Shown: positions 44,543-53,478 of the stretch, piece by piece
Position numbering within the stretch: the stretch's first letter is position 1
Layout: the number at the start of each line of letters is the position of its first letter
Source: Caldilineaceae bacterium SB0661_bin_34
GTDB lineage: Bacteria > Chloroflexota > Anaerolineae > Caldilineales > Caldilineaceae
Direction of reading: 5' to 3'
Length of the DNA: 60,846 nt
Assembly (NCBI GenBank): GCA_009841145.1
Contig: VXMJ01000089.1
Coordinates: 27,474 to 88,319 of the forward strand
Translations under genes and position numbers: made by a program
The notes under the pieces: model-generated
Told to the model about the DNA's origin: nothing
What the model saw: the letters and a program-made list of their open reading frames with translations, nothing else
Database searches by the model: none

Positions 44543-45646
44543 TCAATGCTTGAACTCAAGCACGCCCCGCACAACGCGCCCGCCCACCATGTCGTCGAAC
44601 GCTGACTGGACCTCATCGATTCCGTAGGTCTTGGTGACCAGTGCATCCAGGTCCAATGTGCCTTGGCTGTACATGTTCAAAATACGCGGGATGTCGAAGT
44701 GAGGTTTGGAGGTTCCCACGAAGGAACCGAGCAACTGCCGATTCATGGCCACCAGCTGGGCGGGGGATATCGGAACCGTGTCCTTGAAGGCATGCATCCC
44801 CACAACCACCACCTTGCCCCCGGGTTTGACCGCCTCCAGGCTGTCCGTCATGGTTCCCGCGCCCACCGTGTCCACAATGCAGTCGACTCTGGCCGGATAC
44901 AGCTCCTCCAGGCCGTCGGCGAAATCCGTCTCGGACACATCCAGGGTCAGATCCGCCCCCAGGGCTTCGGCGAATCGCAATTTGGCCTGGTCCCGATCAA
45001 CTCCGATGACGGGACTGCAACCGGCAACCTTGGCACCCATCAACGCACTGAGCCCGACACCGCCGCATCCAACTACGGCCAATCCTTGGCCAGGCCGGGC
45101 CTGAGCCGTGTTCCAAACCGCACCCATACCGGTCACCACGGCACATCCCACAATCGCGCTGGTGGCCATTGGAATATCGATCTCGTAGGGAATGACGTTG
45201 CGCTCGTGGGTCACCATATATTCGGCCATGGTGGCCACGCCCAAGTGGTGTTTGAGAGGTTCCCCGTCTTGATCCAGGATCCGGGATACCTTGTTGGGCA
45301 ACAGTCCCTGCAGGGTTGTGGAAGGAAATTCCTCGCACAGGTTGGGCATACCGGACAGGCATGTGCCACAACTGTTGCACGCCGGCAACCAGTTGTAGAT
45401 CACCTTGTCCCCAGGATTCACGGAAGTGACAGCCTTGCCTGTTTCAACCACAACCCCGCTGCCCTCGTGACCCAAGACCAACGGAGGCTTCACCCGCAAT
45501 TCGCCCTTGAGTGTATGCAGGTCGGAGTGACAGACCCCCGCGGCGTGGTTTTCGATCAACACCTCCGACTCGCCGGGAGGCGCCAGTGCAATCATCTGCA
45601 CTTCCAACTGATCGACTTCGGGAACGACGACGGCCCTCACTTGCAT
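44543..45646 (-). CDS. Zinc-dependent alcohol dehydrogenase (MDR, class III-like)
   Basis: This 367-aa zinc MDR enzyme shows the catalytic zinc ligands GVCHSDLHT and LGHEGSGVV. The structural-zinc lobe is CNSCGTCLSGMPNLC with all four Cys. The nucleotide loop is VVGCGGVGLSA. It oxidises an alcohol or thiol-adduct with NAD. It is the first gene of the unit with deacylase and enolase-type genes. The hairpin at 45767 lies upstream. Confidence 0.92.
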   Translation of the reverse strand: MQVRAVVVPEVDQLEVQMIALAPPGESEVLIENHAAGVCHSDLHTLKGELRVKPPLVLGHEGSGVVVETGKAVTSVNPGDKVIYNWLPACNSCGTCLSGMPNLCEEFPSTTLQGLLPNKVSRILDQDGEPLKHHLGVATMAEYMVTHERNVIPYEIDIPMATSAIVGCAVVTGMGAVWNTAQARPGQGLAVVGCGGVGLSALMGAKVAGCSPVIGVDRDQAKLRFAEALGADLTLDVSETDFADGLEELYPARVDCIVDTVGAGTMTDSLEAVKPGGKVVVVGMHAFKDTVPISPAQLVAMNRQLLGSFVGTSKPHFDIPRILNMYSQGTLDLDALVTKTYGIDEVQSAFDDMVGGRVVRGVLEFKH

Positions 45647-45766
45647 CCGGTTCCTCTCTTGGCTGTAGTTTCAGACTTGGCCTCAGACCCGTATGACAGA
45701 AGCCGTTTGAACAAATGCTTGGTGGCGATTCCCCGGGACTGCCCGCCGAGTTGACTCTAACCCAAG

Positions 45767-45795
45767 CCGCGGGTGTGGATACCCGACACCCGCGG
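45767..45795. repeat. Strong inverted repeat between response regulator and alcohol dehydrogenase
   Basis: CCGCGGGTGT and ACACCCGCGG form a perfect 10-bp stem with a 9-nt loop. No T-tract follows on either strand. It could be a rho-dependent or imperfect terminator for the response regulator gene, or a protein-binding site upstream of the alcohol dehydrogenase operon. Confidence 0.5.
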
Positions 45796-45919
45796 CCCGC
45801 CTGTGGCACGAGATGCCAGTGTTCCTCGCCTGCCTCACCGATGGTCGGAAACCTGCATTGCTTCGGGATTCGCCAACTGCACGACCAAAACGGCAGGTGG
45901 TGAGGAACCGCTTGGTGAA

Positions 45920-46627
45920 CTAATGGCTGGCTGTCACCACCAACGGTACAGCGTGGAAACGGTAGCCCAAGCCAGGAATGTTTTCAATGAAGTGAGGCGA
46001 ATCGGGTCTCGGCTCGAGCTTGCGGCGCAGTCGGCTAACCAACCCCCGCACCAATGTCGAGTCTCCATCTCCGTGATAGCCCCAAACCCGTTCGGCTATG
46101 GATTCGGTGGGTACCACGTGTTCCTGGTTGGACATGAGCAGGTACAGCAACCTGAACTCCAATTGGGTTAGGCGCATTGGGTCGCCGCCTTGCACGGACA
46201 CCGTCCGGTCCGACGTGTCGAGGACAATGTGTTCCAAGGCCATTTCATTCAGGATGGTGGAAGGAACCGACGCTGCCAACCGCGAAAACACCTTGAGGTA
46301 GTTGGACAGCAGTCGTAGGGATACCGGACGGTCCAACATCAATGCGGCCCCGCGCTCAAGCAGGAGGCATTCCTGGGTATCCGGCACCGGCTCATGCAGA
46401 ACCAGGATCGGCACGGCCTTGGTTACCGCGCGGATGGTGTCCAGCTCCTGCAGGGGCAGATCCACCCTGTTGGACGCCAGAACGATGACATCACCGGGAT
46501 CCTCTTCCCACCGTTCCATCCGCGTCACAAGATCCGGTGCGGCGGCAGCAGTGATGCCAAACTCCCGCATGGCCACACTGATAACGCGACCTTCGGTCGG
46601 GTCGTCGGCAAACACTACAACTCGCAT
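45920..46627 (-). CDS. OmpR-family response regulator with degenerate receiver
   Basis: This 235-aa protein has an N-terminal receiver-like domain and a C-terminal winged helix (about 130-228, with LTQLEFRLLYLLM and TLVRGLVSRLRRKLEP). The receiver keeps the acidic pair D8/D9. The phosphoacceptor position reads VIVLASN (Ala/Ser instead of Asp), and the usual Lys is Arg in LDRPV. No kinase gene is nearby. It probably works without phosphorylation, as an orphan regulator sensing something else. It is divergent from a DAO-family oxidase, with a palindrome between them. Confidence 0.88.
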   Translation of the reverse strand: MRVVVFADDPTEGRVISVAMREFGITAAAAPDLVTRMERWEEDPGDVIVLASNRVDLPLQELDTIRAVTKAVPILVLHEPVPDTQECLLLERGAALMLDRPVSLRLLSNYLKVFSRLAASVPSTILNEMALEHIVLDTSDRTVSVQGGDPMRLTQLEFRLLYLLMSNQEHVVPTESIAERVWGYHGDGDSTLVRGLVSRLRRKLEPRPDSPHFIENIPGLGYRFHAVPLVVTASH

Positions 46628-46672
46628 GCAGATGCGTCTCCCGGATGCACCTGGCCAATCCTCGAAGGACTA

Positions 46673-46702
46673 AGTATAGGGCGGGTACAGCCCGTCTATA
46701 CT
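46673..46702. promoter_or_regulatory. Palindromic operator/promoter site between divergent genes
   Basis: AGTATA at 46673 and TATACT at 46697 form the ends of an interrupted dyad, with GCGGG and CCCGT inside. TATACT on each strand also resembles a -10 box for the gene it faces: the oxidase on plus and the response regulator on minus. The winged-helix regulator made next door is an obvious candidate ligand. Confidence 0.5.
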
Positions 46703-46772
46703 CAACTTCCGGACACGAACCGGAACATTCCATGACGGCAACTCTTGCGTTGGCGCCACCGTATCTCAGCCT

Positions 46773-47963
46773 ATGGCCAGCAACATTCTCATTGCCGGGG
46801 CCGGAGCCTTCGGATTATCCGCAGCCCTTGCACTAATGGAACGGGGACATCAGGTGGCTGTAGTCGACCCTACCGGTCCCACCAGCCATTCGCAGGCTGC
46901 TTCCCGGGACATCAGTAAGATCGTGAGGTCGGAGTACTGGTCCGATTCAGCCTATACCGAGTTGGCCGAAGCAGCCATTGACCGATGGCATGAATGGAAC
47001 GATCGGTTTGGCCTTCTCTACCACGAAACGGGCGTCACCCTCCTGGCACCGGCCTTGGAACCAGACTCCTTCGAGGCGCAGAGTCTGGCCACTGCCCGAC
47101 AGTTCGGTAAACCGGTTGAGGAACTTGATGCGGACGACGTGACCCGCAGGTATCCCATGGTGAAGGCGGGATCACTCAAGGCCGGTTACCACAATCCAAG
47201 AGGAGGCTTCGTCGAATCCTTGGAGGCACTGCGCGCGCTATGCCGGGATCTGACCGACCGGGGAGTGGAGTTCCACCTCGGCCAGGTTGTGGAACAGCCA
47301 GTCAAGGTGGGTGGCCGGTGCATTGGATTTCGGCTCAAGGACGGCCAACTCCTGGAAGCCGATCACATGCTCGTGTGCGGCGGTGCCTGGACCGGTGCCA
47401 TGGTACCGGGCCTGGCAACGAACATCAGAGCCACTGGCCAGCCAGTGTTCCATCTGCAGGTTGCAGACCCGGTTCCCTATACCCCTCCGAACTTCACGGT
47501 GTTAATGCTGAACTTTGCCTGTGCCGGAATATATGTGCTGCCGCAGCACCCGAGGCAACAGGTGGTGAAGGTTGGGCTTCATACCTCCGGTCGGGACTTG
47601 GACCCGGTGTGCGACGACCGTATCGTGTCCGACGTCGAAATCCGCGTCATGCGCCACATGTTTGGCAAGTACATCCCGGAACTGGCCGCGGCCCCGGTGA
47701 TCGACAGCCGCATCTGCCTCTATTGCGACACTCCCGACTACGACTTCTGGATTGACCGGCATCCTGACATCGACAACCTGACGGTAGCCTGTGGCGGGTC
47801 GGGCCACGCCTTCAAGTTCACACCGGTACTGGGCGAGATCATTGCGGATGCGGTGGAGGGCAAGCCCAATCGGTACCACGGAAAGTTTGGCTGGCGCGAA
47901 CCGAATCCCTCCCGGTCCCACCATGACGAACGATTGGAATTGACCAGCTTGATGTTGGACTGA
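46773..47963 (+). CDS. DAO-family FAD-dependent oxidoreductase (sarcosine/methyltryptophan oxidase-like)
   Basis: This 396-aa flavoprotein has the FAD-binding GAGAFGLSAA at residues 8-17, and an RSEYWSDSAYTELA segment as in monomeric sarcosine oxidase and SolA. A GGSGHAFKFTP motif near the C-terminus matches sites of covalent or tight flavin contact in that group. It would oxidise a secondary amine or amino acid. It is divergent from the orphan response regulator. The downstream MFS genes are convergent. Confidence 0.87.
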   Translation: MASNILIAGAGAFGLSAALALMERGHQVAVVDPTGPTSHSQAASRDISKIVRSEYWSDSAYTELAEAAIDRWHEWNDRFGLLYHETGVTLLAPALEPDSFEAQSLATARQFGKPVEELDADDVTRRYPMVKAGSLKAGYHNPRGGFVESLEALRALCRDLTDRGVEFHLGQVVEQPVKVGGRCIGFRLKDGQLLEADHMLVCGGAWTGAMVPGLATNIRATGQPVFHLQVADPVPYTPPNFTVLMLNFACAGIYVLPQHPRQQVVKVGLHTSGRDLDPVCDDRIVSDVEIRVMRHMFGKYIPELAAAPVIDSRICLYCDTPDYDFWIDRHPDIDNLTVACGGSGHAFKFTPVLGEIIADAVEGKPNRYHGKFGWREPNPSRSHHDERLELTSLMLD

Positions 47964-48008
47964 AACTGTAAACCTTTGCCGCGCATCGGGGCGTGGGGCA
48001 GCGAGTCG

Positions 48009-49220
48009 CTACCCCAGGCCCTGTCGGGCGCGCCCGCGCCTGGTCAAGGCCCACAGGGCCAACATGGCAAACACCAATGCGGTCGCCACATACACGGCAC
48101 TGAGGCCCAATTGCCATGCAACGGCGGCACTTAAGGCCGGAGCGACCGTCCGCGCGGCGGCCCGAATGCTGTTCTCCAACCCGAACACGACCCCCTGCTG
48201 ACCATCCGCCGACACCGCCGCCAGCATTGCACCGACGGCCGGATATATCCCGCCGATCGCAAACCCCACGGCTGCATACAGCAGGGCCTGTTGCCAAACA
48301 TGGGTCGTGAACCCCTGCGGCACGAACAGGAATGCCGACACGGCAGCACATGACAGGAGCACAAGGCGGCCGCCGTAGCGGTCCGCCAAAGGCCCCAGGG
48401 TGAGGGCACCCAAGGCACCGGTGACCGCATGGAGCCCGAAAACCGTTCCGGCCGCGGTGGCGATGGGAACTTCAAATTCACCAAACGAGCGATTCAATTG
48501 TGTGAGGTACAGCGATGCGAAAGGGGTGACAAACGTTACGGCCAGATGGATCAGGAACACGAACGAATACAGGCTGGGGACATTGGGCCGCTGCCATAGG
48601 GCGAACAACCGGAAAAAAGGCGTGCGCAGCCCCTTGGCCGGGTTGGCAGCCCGTTGTTCCGGCAACAGGAGCAGAACCAGAATGCCGGAGGCAATCATGA
48701 AGCCGCCGTTGAGCCAGAAACTTGCCCGATAGCCAAGCATGTCGCTGACCATGCCACCGACCACGGGGCCGGCTGCGAACCCGGTCAGCCGCGCCGTCGA
48801 AACCCAGCCCAACGCCTGGCCCCGAAACCCGGACGGCACGTCGGACGAAATATAGGAACTCGACGCGGACACAACCCCGGTGGTGAATCCCTGGGCCAGA
48901 CGCAGGACAAACAGCTGTTCGACCGAGGTCACGAAGGCCATGGAGGTCATGACGAGCCCTCCGACCAGCGTCGCCCTGAGAATCATCAGGCGCCGTCCAA
49001 AGCGATCCCCAACCATGCCCCAAACCGGTGAGACGAGCATCATGGTCAGGCCCTGGGCTCCCAGAACCAGGCCGACCCACAACGTAATGTCAATTGGTAG
49101 GGATACGGCCAGTTCCTGCATGAAGAGCGGCAGGAACGGCATGACGATCGTGAAACCCAGCGACGTCAGGAACTGGGCTGCACAGATAATGAGCGTGCGC
49201 CGACGCCAGCGGTGCGTCAC
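48009..49220 (-). CDS. Major facilitator superfamily transporter
   Basis: This 403-aa membrane protein has about 12 hydrophobic segments and the MFS loop motif GMVGDRFGRRLMIL between helices 2 and 3. It probably exports or imports a small molecule. Sugar or drug efflux resemblance is generic. It starts with GTG, which overlaps the stop of the second MFS gene (GTGA), so the two are translationally coupled. It is the last gene of the rsmI-patatin-MFS-MFS unit. Confidence 0.87.
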   Translation of the reverse strand: MTHRWRRRTLIICAAQFLTSLGFTIVMPFLPLFMQELAVSLPIDITLWVGLVLGAQGLTMMLVSPVWGMVGDRFGRRLMILRATLVGGLVMTSMAFVTSVEQLFVLRLAQGFTTGVVSASSSYISSDVPSGFRGQALGWVSTARLTGFAAGPVVGGMVSDMLGYRASFWLNGGFMIASGILVLLLLPEQRAANPAKGLRTPFFRLFALWQRPNVPSLYSFVFLIHLAVTFVTPFASLYLTQLNRSFGEFEVPIATAAGTVFGLHAVTGALGALTLGPLADRYGGRLVLLSCAAVSAFLFVPQGFTTHVWQQALLYAAVGFAIGGIYPAVGAMLAAVSADGQQGVVFGLENSIRAAARTVAPALSAAVAWQLGLSAVYVATALVFAMLALWALTRRGRARQGLG

Positions 49221-50431
49221 GGGTTTGCCTCGGGGTGCTCCCGAGAGCTGCGAGCGTATCCGATGGAGAGTAGAAGCAGGACGGTGGCACAGCCGGAGAA
49301 TAGGGGTGGGATTAGGGATGGCTGGAACCAGGTTAGGCTCAGGATCGGACCCACGGCCGCGGCCAAGTCGTCGAGGGACGCGTAGCCTCCCATGATCAGG
49401 TGCGCGTCGGGCAGGGCGCGGGTACGGTCTGCCATCGCAACTTCCACCGCCATCCGCAAGCTGCTGAACCCCAGCATCGCACCCACACCGGCGGCTACCG
49501 CCCACAGGTCGTGGGCGAATGCCGCGCACACCAGCGAGAACGCCGTGGTTCCCGCCCCCAGCATCAAGGTCCTAAGGTGGCCGATCCGGTCCGCCAGCCA
49601 ACCGACCACCGGCCCGGCCAGGAGCAGGGACATCCAGTGCACGGACAGCACCAAGCCGGCGCTGAATCCAATGCCGGTCCATCCGTCCGACAAGGTCATC
49701 CGGGTTTGCAGGTACAGCGACATGAGCGTAGTCGACACCGTGATCGCCAGGCGCGTTCCCGCTCCCAGAAACAACAGCCATCGCAACGGCGCATTCCGTG
49801 AGACGGTTAGCCAAGTACGCCTCAGGCCAAAGGGAATGTTGTCCTCAAACGGGATGGCCCCTGGTGGCCACCGGATAATTGCCGCCAGCCCCACGCCCAG
49901 AGCCGCCAGGCCGGCCAAGACCCAGAAGGCGGCGGTGAAGCCATGCAGATCCAGCACGATTCCACCCAGGAGCACCCCCACACCGCTACCAACCCGGACA
50001 ATGCCCCACCAGTAGCCCAGTTGCCGTCCCTGGCGTTCGCGGGGCTCCTGCCACACCGCCAGATAGGCTGACTGCCGAAACACGGACCAGGCCAATCCCC
50101 ACACAATGCGCGCCAATACCATGACCCCGAAGGCAGGTTGCCGTATGAACACGACCGTAGAGGCCAGTCCAAGAACCGATGCACCGGCAAAGAACCACCG
50201 TATTGGCAGGCGCGGGACGAGCAATGCCACCACCGTGTTCGACGCCAGCCGTACCCAGCGGTTGGCGCTCAGCAACACGCTGACCTGGAACAGGCTCAGG
50301 TGCAGGTCCGGGGCACTTACCGGCAGGGCGCTGTACAGAAAGGAGTCGCCCATGATGAGGAGGGCGACGGCCCCGGCACACAGGACAGTCGGCGTGGGCC
50401 GAATTCCTCGGTCCCTGCCGGAACCACTCAT
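49217..50431 (-). CDS. Major facilitator superfamily transporter
   Basis: This protein of about 404 aa has around 12 hydrophobic segments and an MFS-type loop in GWLADRIGHLRTL at the domain boundary. Its ATG shares a base with the patatin stop (TGATG), and its stop overlaps the GTG of the following MFS gene. Two adjacent MFS genes in one coupled operon might form a heteromer or act on related substrates. The substrate is unknown. Confidence 0.85.
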   Translation of the reverse strand: MSGSGRDRGIRPTPTVLCAGAVALLIMGDSFLYSALPVSAPDLHLSLFQVSVLLSANRWVRLASNTVVALLVPRLPIRWFFAGASVLGLASTVVFIRQPAFGVMVLARIVWGLAWSVFRQSAYLAVWQEPRERQGRQLGYWWGIVRVGSGVGVLLGGIVLDLHGFTAAFWVLAGLAALGVGLAAIIRWPPGAIPFEDNIPFGLRRTWLTVSRNAPLRWLLFLGAGTRLAITVSTTLMSLYLQTRMTLSDGWTGIGFSAGLVLSVHWMSLLLAGPVVGWLADRIGHLRTLMLGAGTTAFSLVCAAFAHDLWAVAAGVGAMLGFSSLRMAVEVAMADRTRALPDAHLIMGGYASLDDLAAAVGPILSLTWFQPSLIPPLFSGCATVLLLLSIGYARSSREHPEANP

Positions 50432-51357
50432 CAATCCACGATGTGGCGCGCCGAAGCGGACACCCACTCCCTGGCCCCGGGAATGCGGAGCGGTGCGACA
50501 AATTCGGGAGACGGCGGCTGCGGGAAGCTGAGGGGCCGGGGGGAAACCAGATAGGCCCGAGCGGCCTGGTTGCCGGCTTCCATCATCTGCTTGGTTCGGC
50601 TGAAATCCATGATGGAGACATCGCGGAAAGCGCTCAGGTGGAGATGGTGCAACTGCACATTCCGGTTCTCCATGGCGCGATCGAGGTCCTTGAACAGGGA
50701 ATTGGTCAGAACCACGTTAATCGTTCGACCGAAAATCTCCTGTACTCCTTTTGCAGGCTGCAAGCGCTGGCCCCCGTACCCTACGTTAAGCACCCAGATT
50801 TCCAAGGCACCCTTGTCCATGGCAACTTCCGCCGGCACATTGTCAAGGACCCCGCCGTCCACCAACTGCAGATCCTGATAAGGGATTGGAGGATGCAGCA
50901 CCGGAATGGAAGCGCTGGCCAAGGCGGCCTCGAGGAACTCAGAGTCCGCGCTTTCACCAAAAAGGTAGAGGCGCTGCGTGCGCAGGTCGGTGGCGGTCAG
51001 ATAGCAGGGCATCAGCAGATCGCCGAAAGTCTTCATTTCGGAGGGAACCTGCTTGGTCACAAACTTCCTTAGGGCCGTGCCTCCGTGCAAGCTGTCCTTG
51101 CCCTGCAGGAACCTGAACGCCGAAAACCAGGGGTTGGATGGAAAGACATTGCGCTTGTGCACTTTCTCCCATGTCTTGCGAAGTCGAGTCAACCCCGCTT
51201 CTTCAAGACCATGGCAAGCCAAATGCAGGGCATTCAGCGCACCCACGGAGGAACCCACCACGAAATCCGGCACAATCCCGGCTTCCCGCAACGCGAAGAT
51301 CGCTCCCGCCTGCAGGGCGCCGCGGCTGCCGCCTCCGCTCATTACGAAGGCAATCAC
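50431..51357 (-). CDS. Patatin-like phospholipase
   Basis: This 308-aa serine hydrolase of the patatin family has the oxyanion loop SGGGSRGALQAG, the nucleophile motif GSSVG near residue 36, and the Asp of the catalytic dyad in VDGGVLDNVP. It would cleave acyl esters of lipids in the cytosol or at the membrane. It starts with GTG overlapping the rsmI stop and is followed directly by an MFS gene, so it is tightly co-translated with unrelated functions. Confidence 0.9.
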   Translation of the reverse strand: MIAFVMSGGGSRGALQAGAIFALREAGIVPDFVVGSSVGALNALHLACHGLEEAGLTRLRKTWEKVHKRNVFPSNPWFSAFRFLQGKDSLHGGTALRKFVTKQVPSEMKTFGDLLMPCYLTATDLRTQRLYLFGESADSEFLEAALASASIPVLHPPIPYQDLQLVDGGVLDNVPAEVAMDKGALEIWVLNVGYGGQRLQPAKGVQEIFGRTINVVLTNSLFKDLDRAMENRNVQLHHLHLSAFRDVSIMDFSRTKQMMEAGNQAARAYLVSPRPLSFPQPPSPEFVAPLRIPGAREWVSASARHIVD

Positions 51358-52064
51358 GGCGTAGTTGCCCCGCGTTCAACGCCGGCTACCAGCACCACGC
51401 ATTCGCCCTTGAGGGTTCTGTCGGCCAAGTTTGAAAGCAGTTCCGACACGGTGCCGCGCAGGGTTTCCTCGTGCAATTTGGTGGCTTCGCGGACCAGTGC
51501 CGCACGCCGATCACCCAACACGTCCAATACATCGGTCAGCAACCGGACCACTCGATGGGGACTCTCGTAGAAAATCAAGGTGTGGGGACTCGCAATTTCA
51601 CTTTCTAGGGACTTGCGTCGCGGGCCGGACTTGCGCGGTGCAAACCCCTTGAACGTGAAGCTGTGCACAGGCAAGCCGGACTGCACCAGAGCCGGGACGA
51701 GAGCGGTTGGACCTGGCAGTACCCTGACCTGCAGGCCGGCCTCGCAGGCCATGCGCACGAGCGTAAAACCCGGATCCGAAATCCCGGGTGTTCCCGCGTT
51801 GCTCAAATAGGCAACGTCCATCCCGGATTCGAGCAGATTTCGTACCTTGGGCACAGCCCTGTGTTCATTGTGCTCATGGACTGAAAAAAGTGGTTTGTCG
51901 ATTCCGTACCGCGCCAGGAGCCTGCGGCTGTGCCGGGGATCTTCGCACGCGATCGAGTCGACAGTGGACAGGGTTTCAATCGACCGGTACGTGACGTCTC
52001 CCAGGTTGCCAATCGGTGATGGCACCAGGTACAGACTGCCAGGAGGCTGATCCGACACGGCCAT
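51354..52064 (-). CDS. rsmI: 16S rRNA (cytidine1402-2'-O)-methyltransferase
   Basis: This 236-aa RsmI-like protein has the family signatures LYLVPSPIGNLGD at the N-terminus, ACEDPRHSRRLL, SNAGTPGISDPG and LPGPTALVPALVQSG, and FYESPHRV. It would use SAM to 2'-O-methylate C1402 in 16S rRNA. The protein is slightly shorter than typical RsmI (about 280 aa) at the C-terminus. It lies 9 nt after a class V aminotransferase and overlaps the patatin start. Confidence 0.93.
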   Translation of the reverse strand: MAVSDQPPGSLYLVPSPIGNLGDVTYRSIETLSTVDSIACEDPRHSRRLLARYGIDKPLFSVHEHNEHRAVPKVRNLLESGMDVAYLSNAGTPGISDPGFTLVRMACEAGLQVRVLPGPTALVPALVQSGLPVHSFTFKGFAPRKSGPRRKSLESEIASPHTLIFYESPHRVVRLLTDVLDVLGDRRAALVREATKLHEETLRGTVSELLSNLADRTLKGECVVLVAGVERGATTP

Positions 52065-52073
52065 CCACTCGAA

Positions 52074-53195
52074 TTAGACCGTACCGGACTCGATGACCGC
52101 AAACAGCCGCTGCAGGTCGTGGGCCCTCAGTTCTCCGAGATGTCCAATCCTGAAAGACTTGCTCTTTTCCTTGCCGTATCCGCTGCCAACCGCCATGCCC
52201 GCCGCGGCCAGCCTTTGGTTCATCGTACTCAGGTCCCATCCCCGAGGACCGGCCAGGGTGGTCACCGTCACGGAAGCGTGTTCATCCGGGACACACAACG
52301 AAAAGCCTCGGTCCACTGCCCACCTGCGGGTGAGATCCCTGAGGTGGCGATGCCGTTCCCACCTGGCCTCAAGCCCTTCCTCAAGTATGCGGTCCAATTG
52401 AACCAAGAGACTCTGCACCAGGGAGATGGCCGGAGTCGCCGGGGTTGTCCCCCTGACCAGGTACGCCTCCAGGTTCAGGAAGTCGAAGTACCAGCCGCGT
52501 CCTTCAACCTCGGCGGCGCGCTCCAGCACACGGTCGCTGACGGCCCCGACCGCCAAACCCGGTGGTACGGCGAGTGCCTTTTGTGACGAGGTCAGGCAGA
52601 TATCCAGTTGCCAGTCGTCGCATCTGATCTCGGTGCCTGCCAGCGAGGAAACGGCATCCACCAGGAACAGGGCGTTCGGAGCCGCGGACCGGATGGCATC
52701 GGAAATCCCGGCCAAGTTGTGCATGACACCGGTGCTGGTCTCGTTGTGCACAAGACATACCGCATCCAAGTTGCCGTCCGTGTTCGCCTGCTCCACCGCG
52801 GCTGCCACTACGTCGGGGATAAAGGCCTCGAACCACGGAAGTTCGTGCTTGACCACCGTTCGTCCGCATCCCGCAGCCACGTCATGCCAGCGCTGCGAAA
52901 ACCCGCCGCAAACCAGGACCAGGACCTTGGCGCCGGTATGCGGCATCCTGACACAATTCCGGATTGCGGCTTCCTGCAACCCACTGCCCGAACAGGCGAG
53001 CAGGTAAACCCGGCTGTCCGTGCAAAACACCTTGCGGAGCCGGTCCTGAACCGCGCCGAACAGCTCGTCCATCTGGTCGGACCGATGCCCGAACAGCGGC
53101 TTCAGCTGTGCCGCCATGGCGTCGTCCGGTACGTCCACAGGACCCGGAAAAAACATATGGGGATCGTCGGCGAAGAGAGCGGTTTCCGGAGTCAC
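52074..53195 (-). CDS. Class V aminotransferase (alanine-glyoxylate / serine-type)
   Basis: This PLP-dependent protein of about 373 aa opens with MFFPGPVDVPDDAMAA, as in alanine-glyoxylate or serine-pyruvate aminotransferases. The PLP Lys is in TSSQKALAVPPGLA, and the aspartate that pairs with the PLP pyridine is in FLVDAVSSLAG. The start is uncertain: GTG at 53195 and ATG at 53156 both lack a clear ribosome binding site. It heads the minus-strand rsmI unit, 9 nt from rsmI. The upstream K+ channel gene is divergent. Confidence 0.85.
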   Translation of the reverse strand: MTPETALFADDPHMFFPGPVDVPDDAMAAQLKPLFGHRSDQMDELFGAVQDRLRKVFCTDSRVYLLACSGSGLQEAAIRNCVRMPHTGAKVLVLVCGGFSQRWHDVAAGCGRTVVKHELPWFEAFIPDVVAAAVEQANTDGNLDAVCLVHNETSTGVMHNLAGISDAIRSAAPNALFLVDAVSSLAGTEIRCDDWQLDICLTSSQKALAVPPGLAVGAVSDRVLERAAEVEGRGWYFDFLNLEAYLVRGTTPATPAISLVQSLLVQLDRILEEGLEARWERHRHLRDLTRRWAVDRGFSLCVPDEHASVTVTTLAGPRGWDLSTMNQRLAAAGMAVGSGYGKEKSKSFRIGHLGELRAHDLQRLFAVIESGTV

Positions 53196-53478
53196 GAGAA
53201 CTGGAGGCTGAGGTGGATACAACTGACCGCAAGGCCGCAACCAACGCGGATTGGTCGGCCGTACGGGCCGCCATGGGGATGCCGCCGACCCGACGGTTAA
53301 TTTATTATGGCACGGCGAATCCGGATTGGTGCCGGTGGCGGGGCCTGTCCCCAGTTCGACGACTGTCGGCCTGTTGGCCAGTCGCTGCAGCAACAGGGTC
53401 TTGCATTCCGTAACCGTATCTCGGTCAACCCTGTCTTTGGCCCTCGATTCGAGCAACAGATTCCAGCAAACCAGGCTG

